64,000 nt of DNA from Bacillota bacterium (GTDB lineage Bacteria > Bacillota > Clostridia > Acetivibrionales > DSM-1351), in the NCBI GenBank assembly GCA_023444055.1, contig JAEZRV010000095.1:1-64000 (forward strand), read 5' to 3'. The notes under the pieces are model-generated. The model made no database searches, was not told where the DNA came from, and saw only the letters and a list, made by a program, of their open reading frames with translations. The position numbers were made by a program, and so were the translations under genes. Position 1 is the first letter of the stretch. Each line of letters opens with the position of its first letter. This document shows positions 53,632 to 62,462 of this stretch, piece by piece.

Positions 53632-53884
53632 TTAATTTTGGAATTATTTGCATGGGCATTATAGAAATGGAAGTTTTACAAGTATAGTAAATGATACACC
53701 GTTCATTATTACATCAACAATACTAGGTTTTGTTTTGCAGTACAGAAAATAGTATTGTACCGTGATATGTATACTGTTGTTTTTTTGGGTATAAAGAGTT
53801 ATCAGCGATGCAAAAACATTATATGAATAATATACGATTATATTTTTTATGCAATTTAAACAGGTAATTCAGGAGGGTATGAAA

Positions 53885-55195
53885 ATGGAAGATATACAAA
53901 CAGAAGCTCAAACTTATAAAAAGAAAAAAGTAGTAAGAAATGCAGCGATAATATTTATAACTATTGTAGTATTGCTAACATTTTTCTCAAAAACAATAAA
54001 CAATTTTTTGCTTCCTGAGATTGAGTACGGAAGCCCGAGATCAGGAACACTTACCAAGGAAATTACTGCTCAAGGGGAAGTGGTCCCGCTAAATACTGAA
54101 ACAGTAACTTCAAATGGTAGTTGGAAGGTAACTGATATTAAGGTTAAAGAAGGTGCAACAGTAAATAAAGGTGATATCCTTGCAACTGTAGATATTAGTG
54201 ACATGAAGATGGAAATACGAAAAAAGGAACTAGACCTGCTTAAAATGGAAAATGCACTGAAACTATATCAGAACGGAACGCAAGCCATTGACCTTGAACA
54301 GTACAGGGATGATGTTCAATTGGCTCAAAACGCTGTGAAAAAGGCAGAAAAGAAATTGGATGAGCAGAAAAATTTATTTTCAAATGATGCAGTAGCTCTA
54401 GAAAGTGTTAATGAAGCAGAGGAACATCTAGATAATGCAAAACGGGAATATGAACAGAAACTAAAACTAATGAAACAAAAACAAGATGAAATCAAAAAAA
54501 ACGGTGAGGATTACAATACTACCTTTAAAGAAAAGCAGGCTGAGATAGAAGTTTGCAAGCTTGAACTGGAAAGTATGAAAAAGGATTCTTCTCAAGGAGG
54601 AATAATAAAATCTCCGGTAAATGGTGTTATAAAGAGTATATCCATTGAAAAGGGGGCTATTACAAATGGTGGCCAGCAGTTATTCGATATAATTAAAAAA
54701 GAAGCTGGTATTTATATTAAATGGACTCTTGATAGTAAGAGAGCAGGTGAGGTTGACAAAAGAGCTGCTATTACATTTTCTACAGCAGAGCCTGAAAAAC
54801 TTGAGTTTAGCGGTACTATTAAGAATAAAAAATATTTGGTTGATGAGGGACTTTATGAATATACAGCAGAGATAAAGCAGGATAAAGAAAATACTGTTAG
54901 TATGGAAATAGGGCAGAAGCTTGATGTATTAATAAAAAAATCAAGCACACCTTATCCAATGCTTGTACCAAACAGTAGTGTAACAAAGGAAGCCGGTAAG
55001 TCCTGCATTTATATAGTAAAGACAAAGGATGGTATACTTGGCGAGGAAAATTATGTCCAGAAGGTAGAAGTAACGGTCGAAGAGGCTGACGACTTCTATA
55101 GTGCGATAACAGGCGGAGGTGTTACTGAAGAGGATAAAATAGTTTCATTCAGCAGTAAACCCCTTTATGACAAAATACAGGTTAAATTGAGGTGA
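53885..55195 (+). CDS. HlyD/MacA-type membrane fusion protein
   Basis: 436 residues from ATG 53885 (SD AGGAGGG; two earlier in-frame ATGs are less well placed). One N-terminal membrane helix (about 20-37), biotinyl-lipoyl-like halves (EITAQGEVVPLNTETVTS and IIKSPVNGVIKSI), and a long coiled-coil hairpin (about 115-240, Lys/Glu-rich). Adaptor of an export complex with the FtsX-type permease that overlaps its end. Cognate ATPase not found nearby. Confidence 0.88.
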   Translation: MEDIQTEAQTYKKKKVVRNAAIIFITIVVLLTFFSKTINNFLLPEIEYGSPRSGTLTKEITAQGEVVPLNTETVTSNGSWKVTDIKVKEGATVNKGDILATVDISDMKMEIRKKELDLLKMENALKLYQNGTQAIDLEQYRDDVQLAQNAVKKAEKKLDEQKNLFSNDAVALESVNEAEEHLDNAKREYEQKLKLMKQKQDEIKKNGEDYNTTFKEKQAEIEVCKLELESMKKDSSQGGIIKSPVNGVIKSISIEKGAITNGGQQLFDIIKKEAGIYIKWTLDSKRAGEVDKRAAITFSTAEPEKLEFSGTIKNKKYLVDEGLYEYTAEIKQDKENTVSMEIGQKLDVLIKKSSTPYPMLVPNSSVTKEAGKSCIYIVKTKDGILGEENYVQKVEVTVEEADDFYSAITGGGVTEEDKIVSFSSKPLYDKIQVKLR

Positions 55196-56610
55196 GGTCT
55201 TTGGATATTACTAAATTACAACGATATTCTTTACATAGATTGATTATTGTGTTTTCACTACTATTTTTCCTGTTCATAAGTATAAATAGTATTTCAGCAT
55301 ACATTAGTAATACATATAAAAATCACTATGCAAGCAGAATTGAGATAAATCTTATAAGTAGTAGCGTTAATGAAAAAGATTTGATAACAGCCGGAGATAT
55401 TGAAGACTTAGCCATGGCATTTCCAAATGGAAGCATTTCATATATGAATCAGTCAGACAGCATTATTGAAGCGAATAATGCAATATTTCCCATCAAGACA
55501 GTTTCATCGGGGGAAAATCTTGAAAGATTTCTGGGATTGGACATACTTCGGGGATGCTTTTTTAACAGTGAGCAGTATCAATATGGCAATAAAGTAGCTG
55601 TTATAAGTGATACACTGGCATATAAGCTTTTCACCACTCATAACATTATTGGCAATGAAATATATATTTCTGGAGTAAAATACAGAATAATAGGTTTGTA
55701 CAAAAGCAAAAGCTCATTACTTTCGGTACTTTCCTCTGATGGAAGCGAAAGAGTGTATATTCCATTTAACAGCATGACTAATATTAGCTCGGAAGCCTTA
55801 AATACTGTATTTATTAAAGATGATAGCTTAAAAGATAAGCCTTTTAGGGTTCATACCATAGAGGAAACGCTAAAAGAGTGCTTAAGAATGGAGCCAAATT
55901 TGTACAGGATTAATGATTTTAATGACAGCTCGATTTATACAGCACAGCCATTATTTTTGTTTGTTTTCTTGGTGGGTGTTTTATTAATATGTTTGATTAT
56001 AAAATATCTAATTAAATATTTAACGTTTGGATATTTCAATCTAAAAAGCGGTTTAAAAAACAATTATTTTATTCAATTAATGATTAAATGGAAGTTGCGG
56101 ATACCTTTGTTTATAATAGGTGCGGCGCTAATACTTCTGATTATTGGAATAACTTTCTCGACAATTAAGTTTAAAGGTACTATACCGGCTGAATATATTC
56201 CAGTAGATAATATATTTGATTTTGGATTTTATGCAGATAAACTAAAGGATGCCATTTATAAATTAAATAGCAATGTTGGGTATGTACCCACACAGATGGA
56301 AATTTTATTTAACTATAACTTGCTGGTTATATATATTTCAACGTTGTTACTGCTTATCAATTTTATAGCTGCAATGTCAGCCATAAAGCTTAATAAGTTT
56401 TTTTCAGATTCTATTGCTGATCAAATGAAAGCGTTTGCAGTATTAGCGGCATCAATACTTATAGGTTTAGCTTTGGCATTTGTCATTTGCTTAGCCTGTG
56501 GGATTAAGTATACTATCCCAGTAAAAGAAATGATTATTTTAACTGTATTTTTTGCTATAAAGCTTATAAATGAAGATAGGATTGATAGCTTGAAAGTTCG
56601 AGTTTTATAA
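55192..56610 (+). CDS. MacB/FtsX-like permease
   Basis: 472 residues from GTG 55192, whose GTGA overlaps the HlyD stop. One N-terminal membrane helix, an extracellular MacB-type domain (about 40-235: KVAVISDTLAYKLFTTHNI, GNEIYISGVKYRIIGLY), then about five C-terminal helices. It would move a peptide or lipid outward with an ATPase that is not encoded here. The end of the gene overlaps the relic of nagA, so its last residues may derive from the junction. Confidence 0.82.
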   Translation: MRSLDITKLQRYSLHRLIIVFSLLFFLFISINSISAYISNTYKNHYASRIEINLISSSVNEKDLITAGDIEDLAMAFPNGSISYMNQSDSIIEANNAIFPIKTVSSGENLERFLGLDILRGCFFNSEQYQYGNKVAVISDTLAYKLFTTHNIIGNEIYISGVKYRIIGLYKSKSSLLSVLSSDGSERVYIPFNSMTNISSEALNTVFIKDDSLKDKPFRVHTIEETLKECLRMEPNLYRINDFNDSSIYTAQPLFLFVFLVGVLLICLIIKYLIKYLTFGYFNLKSGLKNNYFIQLMIKWKLRIPLFIIGAALILLIIGITFSTIKFKGTIPAEYIPVDNIFDFGFYADKLKDAIYKLNSNVGYVPTQMEILFNYNLLVIYISTLLLLINFIAAMSAIKLNKFFSDSIADQMKAFAVLAASILIGLALAFVICLACGIKYTIPVKEMIILTVFFAIKLINEDRIDSLKVRVL

Positions 56611-57137
56611 AAGATGTAAAAGGAAAAACAGAAATAATCTTGTCAATAGGACACTCAGATGCAGATTATGAGCAAGCTATTGAGGCAATAGAAAATGGTA
56701 TAAGTCATGCAACCCATGCTTTTAACGCAATGACGCCATTAAACCATAGAAAACCTGGAATAGTTGGGGCTATTCTAAATTCAAAAATATATTGTGAATT
56801 GATTGCAGATAAAATACATGTACACCCTGCGATATATAAAATATTAGAGGCAATAAAAGGAATGGATAAGATTATATTAATAACAGATTCTATGAGAGCT
56901 GGATGTCTTCACGATGGTATTTCTGAGCTTGGAGGTCAAAAGGTTATTGTTAAGGATAACTCTGCTAGACTTGAAGACGGGACACTATCGGGAAGTATAT
57001 TAAAGCTTAATCAGGGTATAAAAAACTTTATGGATTCTACAGGAATAGGAATATGCGAAGCTGTAAAATTGGCTTCATTTAACCCATCAAAAGAGCTGGG
57101 TATTGAAAAACAGTATACAGAAATTAAATTACTTTAA
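56589..57137 (+). pseudogene. nagA: nagA fragment (N-acetylglucosamine-6-phosphate deacetylase, C-terminal half)
   Basis: From FIKDVKGKTEIILSIGHSDA the frame follows NagA to its end: HATHAFNAMTPLNHRKPG (metal and substrate His), LITDSMRAGCLHDG with the catalytic Asp, and SFNPSKELGI. About the first 190 residues of the usual 380 are missing. In-frame codons run back into the last bases of the permease gene until a stop at 56586. The 5' half was lost where the island meets the flanking DNA. The 165-codon frame from TTG 56640 is unlikely to make active enzyme. Confidence 0.88.
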
Positions 57138-57532
57138 AGTCAGACAGTGTTTTGGGATTGGCTACTGGTGATACTCTGCTGAAAAGCAATAGCCAAAGTT
57201 ATTACTACTTTTTATGCTTTCAATAGTGCATATTACCCAAAATTTTACTGAGAACGAATTTGTGCTTTATCTATTAAGTTTAAATACATATCTATAAAAT
57301 ATATCACATTATCACTAACCCGCATATACTGAATTAAAAGAATGACTTACTTTGAGCTATGATGCCACGATAATACTATTCGTATTTACTGATCAAAATA
57401 TACGAATTATATTCCATTACTGAAGATGGATATTTAAAATGTTATGCGACATTATAAATGCAAATTAGTATTACAAGGGTATACAAGCTTTCGAAACAAG
57501 TCGATTAAACAGGTATCGGAGAGTGATAATTT
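57138..57532. other. Intergenic region between nagA relic and the spore hydrolase
   Basis: No gene. Inverted repeats: TTGGCTA/TAGCCAA at about 57156-57198 and ATTCGTAT/ATACGAAT at 57378-57407. An SD (GGAGAGTG, about 57518) precedes the next TTG start. Confidence 0.4.
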
Positions 57533-58810
57533 TTGAGAATACATGTTGTTAAACCGGGAGAAAGCATATATATAATTGCTCAACAGTATAGGGTTTCTCC
57601 AGAAAAAATAATTTCTGATAATGAACTTGCAAATCCTGCTCAGCTTGTTGTGGGCCAAACACTGGTAATACTTGAGGGCTATCGACTTCATAGGGTTAGA
57701 CCTGGAGAAACTATATACTCAATTTCCAGAGATTATAAAATGGCTACAGAAGATTTGATTGAAGCAAACCCTCAAATAACAAACCCATCTATGATTTATG
57801 TTGGACAAATTATAACAATTCCTCCTATGACAATGGATTTTGGTACTATACAAGTTAACGGCTATGCATTTCCGAATATAAAAAAGGAAGTGCTAAAAAA
57901 TACTCTACCTTCGTTGACATATCTTAGCATATTTAGTTATCAAGTAAAGCCTGATGGTTCATTAACAACAATAGATGATGTTCCGCTAATAAACACTGCT
58001 AGAGGTGAGGGAGTTGCCTCGTTTATGGTAGTAACTAATATAAAAGAAGGCGGAAGCTTTGATAGTGACTTGGCACATACTATTCTTACAAATCTTGAGG
58101 TTCAAAATAATCTGATTAGTAATATAACAAAAACATTAAAAGATAAAACATACTATGGACTTGATATAGATTTTGAGTATATATATGCAAACGATCGTGA
58201 AAACTACAACAATTTCCTGAGAAAAATTACTTCGGTTCTAAGACCGCTTGGTTACAGTATTACTACTGCTCTCGCTCCAAAGATATCTGCTGACCAACCT
58301 GGAGTTCTTTATCAGGGACATGACTATCCTGTTCATGGAGCACTTGCAGACCATGTGATAATAATGACATATGAATGGGGGTTTACCTATGGACCTCCTA
58401 TGGCTGTAGCCCCACTAAATCAAGTAAGGAAAGTGCTTAATTATGCTGTAACTGCAATACCACGTAGTAAGATATTCATGGGAATCCCTAACTATGGCTA
58501 TGATTGGACACTGCCATATAAGCCTGGTACAGCAGCTAAAGCAATATCAAATACTGGCGCTGTTGAGCTGGCATATCAAGTGGGAGCAAATATTCAATTT
58601 GATCCAATAGCTCAAGCACCTTTCTTTAGATACTATGATAAGTCTGGAAACCAGCATGAAGTGTGGTTTGAGGATGCACGAAGCATATTGGCAAAATTAG
58701 AATTAGCAAATGAATATAGGCTTGGAGGTATCAGCTATTGGACTATAGGAAGGGATTTTCCGCAGAATTGGCTGGTTTTAAACTCTGTTTATAAGGTGAA
58801 AAAGGTTTGA
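57533..58810 (+). CDS. LysM-LysM-GH18 spore peptidoglycan hydrolase (YaaH/SleL type)
   Basis: 425 residues from TTG 57533. Two LysM repeats (about 2-47 and 50-95: HVVKPGESIYIIAQQYRVSP, HRVRPGETIYSISRDYKMA) and a GH18 domain (about 105-425) with the family DxxDxE motif as GLDIDFEY, and MTYEWGF and GISYWTIGRDF strands. Length and layout equal SleL/YaaH, cortical fragment lytic enzymes that act during spore germination. No signal peptide, as usual for this group. Indicates a spore former. Confidence 0.92.
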   Translation: MRIHVVKPGESIYIIAQQYRVSPEKIISDNELANPAQLVVGQTLVILEGYRLHRVRPGETIYSISRDYKMATEDLIEANPQITNPSMIYVGQIITIPPMTMDFGTIQVNGYAFPNIKKEVLKNTLPSLTYLSIFSYQVKPDGSLTTIDDVPLINTARGEGVASFMVVTNIKEGGSFDSDLAHTILTNLEVQNNLISNITKTLKDKTYYGLDIDFEYIYANDRENYNNFLRKITSVLRPLGYSITTALAPKISADQPGVLYQGHDYPVHGALADHVIIMTYEWGFTYGPPMAVAPLNQVRKVLNYAVTAIPRSKIFMGIPNYGYDWTLPYKPGTAAKAISNTGAVELAYQVGANIQFDPIAQAPFFRYYDKSGNQHEVWFEDARSILAKLELANEYRLGGISYWTIGRDFPQNWLVLNSVYKVKKV

Positions 58811-58839
58811 ATTAATTACAAGTAGAGTTATTGGTTAGT

Positions 58840-58916
58840 GGATGCTGTATAATTATATAAATAAAGCATATAAAGTAACTTATGTATATTATAGAGACTG
58901 AAGGTTAACAGCATCC
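58840..58916 (+). terminator. Long-loop hairpin after the GH18 gene
   Basis: GGATGCTGT (58840-58848) pairs with ACAGCATCC (58908-58916), followed by TCATTT. The loop of about 59 bases makes it a weaker candidate. Confidence 0.5.
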
Positions 58917-58946
58917 TCATTTAATAAAATAAATTTGTCTATATGC

Positions 58947-58974
58947 TTGATAATAATACTATTTATGATAGAAT
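58947..58974 (+). promoter_or_regulatory. Sigma-A promoter of the purine permease gene
   Basis: TTGATA (58947-58952), 16-bp spacer, TAGAAT (58969-58974), about 130 bp before the start. No purine riboswitch core was found in the leader. Confidence 0.6.
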
Positions 58975-59106
58975 AGTGCTGTTAAATTTTCTATGGAAAA
59001 ACTTGCTCTGAATTTATCCGCTTAATTTATCTACTTAATTCCAATTGAATAGATTTTTTTGAATGGATAATATAGAAGTGCAAGTGATTAATTAAGGAGG
59101 GGAAAT

Positions 59107-60537
59107 ATGAATTTTTTAGAAAAAAAATTTCAACTCAGGCAGCATGGCACAAATGTTAAAACTGAAATAGTTGCAGGTGCTACAACATTCTTTACCATGG
59201 CGTACATCATTTTCTTAAATCCATCTATTTTGGGACAAGCTAAAATGCCTGTAGGTGGTGTTTATGTAGCAACAATCCTTGCAGCAGTAATAGGTACTTT
59301 GATTATGGGGTTGGTTGCAAATGTTCCTTATGCTCAGGCTCCAGGTATGGGTCTAAATGCATTTTTTACATTTGTTGTTGTTGGCAGTCTAGGGTATAGT
59401 TGGCAGCAAGCATTAGCAATGGTATTTATTTGTGGTATTATTAACATTATTATCACAGTAACTCAAGTAAGAAAAATGATTATCAAAGCAATTCCTGAAT
59501 CACTTCAATTAGCTATTGGCGGCGGTATTGGACTTTTTATAGCATACATAGGCTTTAAAAGTGCTGGTTTCCTCAAGTTTACAACTGAAGGAAAAGCTAA
59601 TGCGCCTTTATTAGCAATGTATGGTACAGAGCCTGATGCTATAACTGTTGTAGCAGATGGTGCAAATGTCGTACCTGCATTTGTAAATTTTGCAGCACCT
59701 GCAGCGCAGCTTGCATTGATTGGACTTGTTATAACTGCAGTTTTGATGCTGCTAAAGGTTAAGGGTTCAATCCTTATTGGAATAATAGCAACTACAGTGA
59801 TTGGTATACCAATGGGCGTTACTAATCTAAATACATCCACTCCTTATAATGTGTCAGATATTTCTCAAACAGCATTACAATTAGATTTTGCAGGTCTTTT
59901 CACTGACCCTAAAATGATTCCTATAGTACTTATAACAATATTATCCTTTACTCTTTCTGATACTTTCGATACAATAGGAACATTTATTGGAACAGGTAGA
60001 AAGAGCGGTATATTTGATGATAATGATGAAGCTGAGCTTTTTGCAGGTAAAGGCTTTAAATCAAAGATGGACAAGGCTTTATTTGCTGATGCTACTGCAA
60101 CTTCTATTGGTGCTCTATTAGGAACATCAAATACAACAACTTATGTTGAAAGTGCCGCAGGCATTGGTGTGGGCGGTAAAACTGGTCTTACCTCAGTAGT
60201 AACAGCTATACTTTTTGCTGCTTGTCTTTTATTTGCACCTGTAGCAGGAGTTGTTCCAGCTGCAGCAACTGCTCCTGCACTAATTATTGTAGGTATTTTA
60301 ATGATGAGCTCTTTTGCTAAAATCAGATGGGAAGATTTTGAAGAGGCTCTTTCAGCATTTTTCACTGCAGTAGTTATGACATATGCATACAGTATTTCAA
60401 GTGGTATATCTGCAGGATTTATATTCTATGTAATAGTTAAGATATGTAAGGGCAAGGCTAAAGAAGTTCATCCTATTATGTATATAGTAACAGCTTTGTT
60501 CCTGCTTAATTATGTAGTAACTGCATTTTTGCTATAA
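59107..60537 (+). CDS. AzgA-family purine (adenine/guanine/hypoxanthine) permease
   Basis: 476 residues, SD AGGAGGGG. About 12-14 membrane helices. Family blocks: TEIVAGATTFFTMAYIIFLN, PYAQAPGMGLNAFF, LSDTFDTIGTFIGTG and ESAAGIGVGGKTGLTS, which hold the conserved acidic residues of the NCS2/AzgA substrate site. Similar to PbuG/PbuO. Imports nucleobases with protons. Confidence 0.94.
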   Translation: MNFLEKKFQLRQHGTNVKTEIVAGATTFFTMAYIIFLNPSILGQAKMPVGGVYVATILAAVIGTLIMGLVANVPYAQAPGMGLNAFFTFVVVGSLGYSWQQALAMVFICGIINIIITVTQVRKMIIKAIPESLQLAIGGGIGLFIAYIGFKSAGFLKFTTEGKANAPLLAMYGTEPDAITVVADGANVVPAFVNFAAPAAQLALIGLVITAVLMLLKVKGSILIGIIATTVIGIPMGVTNLNTSTPYNVSDISQTALQLDFAGLFTDPKMIPIVLITILSFTLSDTFDTIGTFIGTGRKSGIFDDNDEAELFAGKGFKSKMDKALFADATATSIGALLGTSNTTTYVESAAGIGVGGKTGLTSVVTAILFAACLLFAPVAGVVPAAATAPALIIVGILMMSSFAKIRWEDFEEALSAFFTAVVMTYAYSISSGISAGFIFYVIVKICKGKAKEVHPIMYIVTALFLLNYVVTAFLL

Positions 60538-60581
60538 AATTAAGTTGTATTTATTTAATATTACTTCGCTTTCTCACATAT

Positions 60582-60671
60582 AGATTTAAGGCTCTGATGG
60601 CTTACATGTTTTAAAATACATGATTTTTGATATCGGTAAGCGATGTTGCTCTAAGGGAAGCCCTTAAATCT
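60582..60671. other. Intergenic inverted repeat with possible RNA structure
   Basis: AGATTTAAGG (60582-60591) pairs with CCTTAAATCT (60662-60671); ACATG/CATGT-type pairs lie inside. No known riboswitch family fits. It lies just after the purine permease gene. Confidence 0.4.
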
Positions 60672-60737
60672 GTGATAAAATAGGAGCAAAATTAACTAGA
60701 TTACAGATTTAGTCAACATTGAATAGAATTATTATTA

Positions 60738-60763
60738 GAGGCTGGCTCGTAGAAGCCAGCCTC
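60738..60763. terminator. Hairpin between the purine permease and the minus-strand ATPase gene
   Basis: GAGGCTGGCT (60738-60747) pairs perfectly with AGCCAGCCTC (60754-60763), loop of six. T tail is weak (ATTT), so strength is uncertain. Confidence 0.7.
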
Positions 60764-60830
60764 ATTTAAGCGCGCTTGGTTAAGCAAAATCTGAAATATA
60801 TTGCAAAGTAATACTTGTATATAATGTTTT

Positions 60831-61931
60831 CTACACCAGATTGAAGAAATAATCATCTAATTTTTCCATCAAATCTTTTGAAATTTTATCGACTTCATTA
60901 AAATCCATAGCATCTATGTATATGTTTTCAAGCTCATCATGGAGCTGTTTGGCTTTGGCAAGTTGAGCTATTCCATCATTTACAGTTGACTTGTATCGAG
61001 CTATTATTGATTCTAATTCATCCTTATATTTCTCGTCGGTTCCTGGTTTTATAGCTAAAGCATATACGTCGACAATTTCATCTGTTTTTCTGGTTGGGAA
61101 ATACTCATGAGGCGCAGTGCTATCAAAAATAGCAATGTCCAGTTCCCTTATAATGACCATATCAAGGCTGTTTGGATCGAAGCCACAGTGATATATTTCT
61201 GTGTCAAAGCCTTTTTCCTCTGCGGCATGGGCTATTTTTTTTAGCATTGTAGATTTTCCCGAGCCGGGACGACCCTTAATGAAATATCTTTTTTCAATAC
61301 TTTCTGTCAAATCCATTACAAAGTCAACAGATCCTTTAGGGGTGGCTCCACCGAAGAACCTATTTTTTACAATGCTTTGCTTGTTGGCAGTTTGATTATT
61401 GAAGAAAGCAGCTATTAATGAATCGGTAATGTTGTTTAGTTTATTAAAATCAATATTTCCTAAATAAATTTTTTCCCACTCGTCATGGATTTTCAAACCC
61501 TTCTTAAAATAATCATATGTATTTGTATAACAGGAAGAAATACTGCTCTTAATGTCTAAGATTTTATTTTTATTTATTGCAAGCTTTTTACTGTCCCAAG
61601 CCATACCTAAATTTACATAATCCTCTATTGCACCCGGTGCACTGGGTTCAATGACATGAGGTGCAGTACCATCAACTACACCCATTCCTATAGTAGGTAC
61701 TATTACCCCATCAATGGAATTATTATCAGAGGAACAGTGTATGTATTCAATATCAAAGCCTCTTTGGTTCCATACGTCACCGATTTTTTTCATAAGGGTT
61801 GATTTGCCAGTACCAGGACCACCTTTTAGAATATACAATTTATCAAGTATCTTGATATTATCTTCAAAATAGCTGACAAAACCATGGGCGGAATTGGCGC
61901 AAACATAATAATTAATAATTTTTGCAGACAA
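60831..61931 (-). CDS. PRK06851-type protein with two P-loop ATPase domains
   Basis: About 366 residues. On the minus strand a TTG at 61931 has GAGAGGTGG about seven bases upstream; an ATG 51 bases earlier lacks an SD. Two Walker A motifs (LKGGPGTGKSTLMKKI and IKGRPGSGKSTMLKKI) head two homologous halves, each followed by a GFDIEYIHC/GFDTEIYHC strand and an IFDSTAPH / VVDGTAPH motif. This duplicated layout matches the clostridial/bacillar PRK06851 family of unknown function. Confidence 0.85.
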   Translation of the reverse strand: MSAKIINYYVCANSAHGFVSYFEDNIKILDKLYILKGGPGTGKSTLMKKIGDVWNQRGFDIEYIHCSSDNNSIDGVIVPTIGMGVVDGTAPHVIEPSAPGAIEDYVNLGMAWDSKKLAINKNKILDIKSSISSCYTNTYDYFKKGLKIHDEWEKIYLGNIDFNKLNNITDSLIAAFFNNQTANKQSIVKNRFFGGATPKGSVDFVMDLTESIEKRYFIKGRPGSGKSTMLKKIAHAAEEKGFDTEIYHCGFDPNSLDMVIIRELDIAIFDSTAPHEYFPTRKTDEIVDVYALAIKPGTDEKYKDELESIIARYKSTVNDGIAQLAKAKQLHDELENIYIDAMDFNEVDKISKDLMEKLDDYFFNLV

Positions 61932-62462
61932 AATAATACCACCTCTCAAAATATTTAGCTCATTATATAGTTTATGCATCAAAAACTGATAATGATAATA
62001 AAGTCAGTTTTTTTAAAAAATAATCTTAACAGCTTAATTGGCAGTTAAACAGTGATTTTCGTAAGTTCAGTTTGTTTTTTGTATACAAAACAATACATGC
62101 AATTTCATATATAAGGATAAGTCTTTTTTTAAAAAAATATGCTTGCTCCAATAGAAAGAATGTAATGATATTTTGATTGAGAACCAGATAAAACAGGAGA
62201 AACTGATGCTTTTATTAATTGTTCTATTTTTGTATAAATATTTAAACATGAATTTTGTAAAATGCAAACTTGCAAAAAGTACAAAAAAAAATAACAAATA
62301 TTATTAAAAGAGTTATTGAAATTTGTGGTTTTGTATGATAACATTGTTAGTGAAAAAATTAACTAAATCTATTGCTTACATTATTTGCCGAATAGTACAG
62401 TGGAATTCACAAATACTACTCATGATAGCAGTATATTTATATAAATTGAAGGGAGAATTATA
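61932..62462. other. Intergenic region between the ATPase gene and pckG
   Basis: No gene supported. It holds AAACTGA/TCAGTTTTTTTT at about 61983-62014 (terminator-like on the plus strand), a perfect palindrome at 62077-62090 and AT-rich upstream DNA of pckG. No promoter could be assigned with confidence. Confidence 0.4.
62077..62090. promoter_or_regulatory. Palindrome TTTTGTATACAAAA, possible operator
   Basis: Perfect 14-bp palindrome with core TTGTATACAA, a form often bound by GntR-family repressors. It is 370 bp before pckG and about 145 bp before the divergent ATPase gene, so the controlled gene is unclear. Confidence 0.4.

Noticed and set aside
58811..59106. Possible purine riboswitch before the purine permease
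   Set aside because: No conserved core (TATA...GGATATGG-like loops) could be found in the leader.
60591..60610. CTGATGGCTTAC resembling the 3' part of a fluoride riboswitch
   Set aside because: The upstream GGCGATGG-type half and pseudoknot partners are absent.
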